From NCBI RefSeq assembly GCF_013201545.1, contig NZ_CP053746.1, forward strand, positions 744,001 to 808,000: a stretch of DNA of 64,000 bases, given 5' to 3'. Positions 61,677-64,000 of the stretch are shown here, in pieces. Within the stretch, counting starts at the first letter, position 1, and each line of letters starts with the position of its first letter. The DNA comes from Pseudomonas graminis. Its GTDB lineage: Bacteria > Pseudomonadota > Gammaproteobacteria > Pseudomonadales > Pseudomonadaceae. The notes below the pieces were generated by a model. The model worked only from the letters and a program-made list of their open reading frames with translations, was not told where the DNA came from and made no database searches. A program made the translations under genes and the position numbers.

Positions 61677-63770
61677 ATGCAGACTTTCTTTATCGCGCCC
61701 ACAGATTTTGGTGTGGGCCTGACGTCCATCAGCCTGGGGCTGGTGCGCACCCTGGAGCGCGCCGGGCTCAAGGTCGGTTTTTTCAAGCCAATCGCTCAGC
61801 CGCATCCCGGGGATCTGGGCCCGGAGCGTTCAACTGAACTGATCGCGCGCACCCACGGCCTCAAGCCGCCCAAGCCGCTGGGGCTGGCTCACGTTGAACG
61901 TATGCTCGGCGAAGGCCAGCTTGACGAGTTGCTTGAAGAAATCATCAACCTGTATCAAGAGGCATCGATTGGCCGCGACGTGCTGATCGTCGAAGGCATG
62001 GTCCCGACACGCAGCGCCAGCTATGCCGCCCGGGTCAACCTGCACATGGCCAAGGCCCTGGATGCGGAAGTCATTCTCGTATCCGCACCGGAAAACGAAG
62101 TACTAACCGAGCTCTCCGGCCGCGTCGAGCTGCAGGCGCAGATGTTCGGCGGCCCGAAAGACCCGAAAGTGCTCGGCGTGATCCTCAACAAAGTACGCAC
62201 CGACGAGAGCATGGAAGTGTTTTCGGCGCGGCTCAAGGAACACTCGCCGCTGTTGCGCAGCGGTGATTTCCGCCTGCTCGGCTGCATTCCGTTTCAGGCC
62301 GACCTGAACGCCCCGCGCACCCGCGACGTGGCGGATCTGCTCGGTGCGCAAGTGATCAATGCTGGCGACTACGAACAGCGGCGCATGTCGAAGATCATCA
62401 TCTGCGCCCGCACAGTGCTGAACACCCTGCAGTTACTCAAGCCGGGCGTGCTGGTCGTTACACCGGGCGATCGCGATGACATCATTCTGGCCGTGAGCCT
62501 GGCGACCCTCAACGGCGTGCCGTTGGCTGGGCTGCTGCTGACCAGCGACACCCTGCCCGATCCACGCATCATGGACCTGTGCCGAGGCGCGCTGCAGGCC
62601 GGGTTGCCCGTGCTGTCGGTGAGTACCGGCTCGTACGACACCGCGACGCAACTCAACCAGCTGAACAAGGAAATCCCTATCGATGACCGCGAACGTGCGG
62701 AGATCATCACCGATTTCGTCGCCAGTCACCTTGACGCCAACTGGCTGCATCAGCGCTGCGGCACGCCCCGCGAGATGCGCCTGTCGCCAGCGGTGTTCCG
62801 CTATCAACTGATCCAGCGCGCCCAGGCGGCAAACAAACGCATTGTGCTGCCCGAAGGCGCCGAGCCGTTGACCGTCCAGGCGGCGGCGATTTGCCAGGCC
62901 CGCGGCATTGCCCGTTGCGTGCTGCTGGCCAAGCCCGATGACGTGAATGCCGTGGCCCGCGCCCACGGCATCGAGCTGCCGCCGGGCCTAGAGATTCTCG
63001 ATCCGGACCAGATCCGCGAGCGCTACGTCGCGCCGATGGTCGATCTGCGCCGCAGCAAAAACCTGAATGCGCCGATGGCCGAGCAGCAACTGGAAGATCC
63101 GGTGGTGATCGGCACCATGATGCTGGCCCTCGACGAAGTGGACGGGCTGGTGTCGGGGGTGATCCATTCGACCGCCAACACCATTCGGCCTGCGTTGCAG
63201 CTAATCAAGACGGCACCAGGCTGCACCCTCGTATCATCGGTATTTTTCATGCTGTTTCCGGAGCAGGTGCTGGTGTATGGCGACTGCATCATGAACCCGC
63301 ACCCGACGGCCACCGAGCTGGCGGAGATCGCGGTGCAGAGCGCGGACTCGGCCGTGGCGTTCGGCCTGTCGCCGCGGGTGGCGATGATCAGCTATTCCAG
63401 CGGCAACTCGGCCAGCGGTGAGGAAGTGGAAAAGGTCCGCGAAGCCACGCAACTGGCGCGCGAAACCCAGCGCGGTCTGCTGATCGACGGGCCGTTGCAA
63501 TACGATGCCGCCGCCAACGAGCACGTCGCCCGGCAACTGGCACCGGACAGCCCGGTGGCAGGTCGCGCCAACGTGTTCGTGTTTCCGGATCTGAACACCG
63601 GCAATACGACCTACAAAGCGGTGCAGCGCAGTGCGGACTGCGTAAGCCTCGGCCCGATGCTGCAAGGCCTGCGCAAGCCGGTCAATGACCTGCCGCGCGG
63701 CGCTCAGGTCGACGACATCGTCTATACCATTGCCCTAACGGCGATTCAGGCGGCCACCTTGCCGCAATAA
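61677..63770 (+). CDS. pta: Phosphate acetyltransferase
   Basis: The 697-residue long-form Pta interconverts acetyl-CoA and acetyl phosphate. It has an N-terminal P-loop-like/BioD-like domain (FIAPTDFGVGLTSISLGLVRTL, residues 5-26), a central DRTGG domain (about 215-330), and the C-terminal PTA_PTB domain (about 375-697) with KIVLPEG-like start (NKRIVLPEGAEPLTV) and IMNPHPTATELAEIAVQSADSA. No ackA gene is immediately upstream, although ackA and pta are often paired. The start follows gcccgc; the ribosome site is weak. Confidence 0.96.
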   Translation: MQTFFIAPTDFGVGLTSISLGLVRTLERAGLKVGFFKPIAQPHPGDLGPERSTELIARTHGLKPPKPLGLAHVERMLGEGQLDELLEEIINLYQEASIGRDVLIVEGMVPTRSASYAARVNLHMAKALDAEVILVSAPENEVLTELSGRVELQAQMFGGPKDPKVLGVILNKVRTDESMEVFSARLKEHSPLLRSGDFRLLGCIPFQADLNAPRTRDVADLLGAQVINAGDYEQRRMSKIIICARTVLNTLQLLKPGVLVVTPGDRDDIILAVSLATLNGVPLAGLLLTSDTLPDPRIMDLCRGALQAGLPVLSVSTGSYDTATQLNQLNKEIPIDDRERAEIITDFVASHLDANWLHQRCGTPREMRLSPAVFRYQLIQRAQAANKRIVLPEGAEPLTVQAAAICQARGIARCVLLAKPDDVNAVARAHGIELPPGLEILDPDQIRERYVAPMVDLRRSKNLNAPMAEQQLEDPVVIGTMMLALDEVDGLVSGVIHSTANTIRPALQLIKTAPGCTLVSSVFFMLFPEQVLVYGDCIMNPHPTATELAEIAVQSADSAVAFGLSPRVAMISYSSGNSASGEEVEKVREATQLARETQRGLLIDGPLQYDAAANEHVARQLAPDSPVAGRANVFVFPDLNTGNTTYKAVQRSADCVSLGPMLQGLRKPVNDLPRGAQVDDIVYTIALTAIQAATLPQ

Positions 63771-63850
63771 CATTGCGCTGCAATATCGCTTGCCCACAAT
63801 AACCCCGCCGGGACCCACCGGCGGTTGACTGACACCGGAGTTCGATTCAG

Positions 63851-64000
63851 ATGGATTTCCTGCCCGCCCCATTGCGCGGCGTCATCGCCTCGTTGCTGTT
63901 GGCGCTCAATACGATTCTCTGCTGCACGCCTCTTTTCGTCGTTGCCATCTTCAAACTGTGCCTGCCCTTCCCGGCCGCGCAGAAGGTCACCGACTGGCTG
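63851..64000 (+). CDS. Acyltransferase, N-terminal part (PlsC/YihG-like, partial)
   Basis: Fifty codons run from the ATG at 63851 to the window end. The product starts MDFLPAPLRGVIASLLLALNT with a hydrophobic segment and ends FPAAQKVTDWL, which fits inner-membrane 1-acyl-glycerol-3-phosphate acyltransferase-like proteins that follow pta in Pseudomonas. The catalytic HxxxxD motif lies beyond the window, so the call rests on the N-terminus and location. Confidence 0.7.
   Translation, partial: MDFLPAPLRGVIASLLLALNTILCCTPLFVVAIFKLCLPFPAAQKVTDWL

Overview
The window is a 64 kb piece of a Pseudomonas chromosome, most likely the P. fluorescens/P. syringae lineage. The evidence is the canonical alginate operon, the DUF3509, DUF1656 and HopJ-family genes, the high G+C with C/G-ending codons, and several copies of the REP palindrome with arms starting GTGGGAGCGAGCTTGC. 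No tRNA, rRNA, CRISPR array or complete insertion sequence was seen.

Layout. 1-12.7 kb holds the alginate operon from the last codons of alg44 through algK, algE, algG, algX, algL, algI, algJ, algF and algA, closed by a strong terminator. The catalytic residues of AlgX, AlgI and AlgJ fall at the numbers I recall for P. aeruginosa. 12.8-17.7 kb holds a small orphan gene, an Rhs/TccC-type toxin with a zincin-like tip lying between two 25-bp direct repeats, a small membrane protein and a short-chain dehydrogenase. 17.9-27.1 kb holds a four-gene aromatic-acid/drug efflux operon (DUF1656, HlyD, FUSC, NodT-type lipoprotein) with a divergent LysR regulator, a D-2-hydroxyacid dehydrogenase, and an EamA exporter divergent from an AraC regulator. 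27.1-31.2 kb is a Fur-box-preceded ECF sigma/FecR/TonB-receptor iron module.

31.4-36.6 kb holds housekeeping and stress genes: an HPF-like protein, DUF3509, a lipoprotein, psiE, yebG with a perfect LexA box, a leucine-dehydrogenase-like protein with a replaced active-site lysine, and a SirB1 protein. 36.6-41 kb carries a 1146-residue dermonecrotic-toxin-like (DUF6543-type) protein and a 174-residue unknown, with an orphan terminator between them that may end a small RNA. 41-47.1 kb carries an SDR, a flavodoxin, a PilZ-like candidate, a monooxygenase-like membrane protein, and the pterin cluster folM-folE-folX with DUF1244 and hopJ. trxB and cysZ follow.

49.5-56.8 kb is the most interesting region: a type VI secretion cargo island inserted directly behind cysZ. 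It encodes a VgrG fused to a Tle1/DUF2235-type lipase, a DUF2931 lipoprotein (putative immunity), an orphan copy of the lipase C-terminal tip joined to a second DUF2931 gene, and an exported protein with an internal domain duplication. The far side ends with a second, about 90% identical copy of the last 25 cysZ codons plus its terminator, so both edges can be read from the sequence.

56.9-64 kb returns to core genome: a small membrane protein, a GT4 glycosyltransferase, an Old Yellow Enzyme, glutathione peroxidase, SlyD, DUF3565, pta and the start of an acyltransferase.

Three separate toxin loci (Rhs/TccC zincin, DUF6543-type, VgrG-Tle1) in one window, two of them with visible insertion scars, suggest an organism investing in interbacterial or host antagonism.
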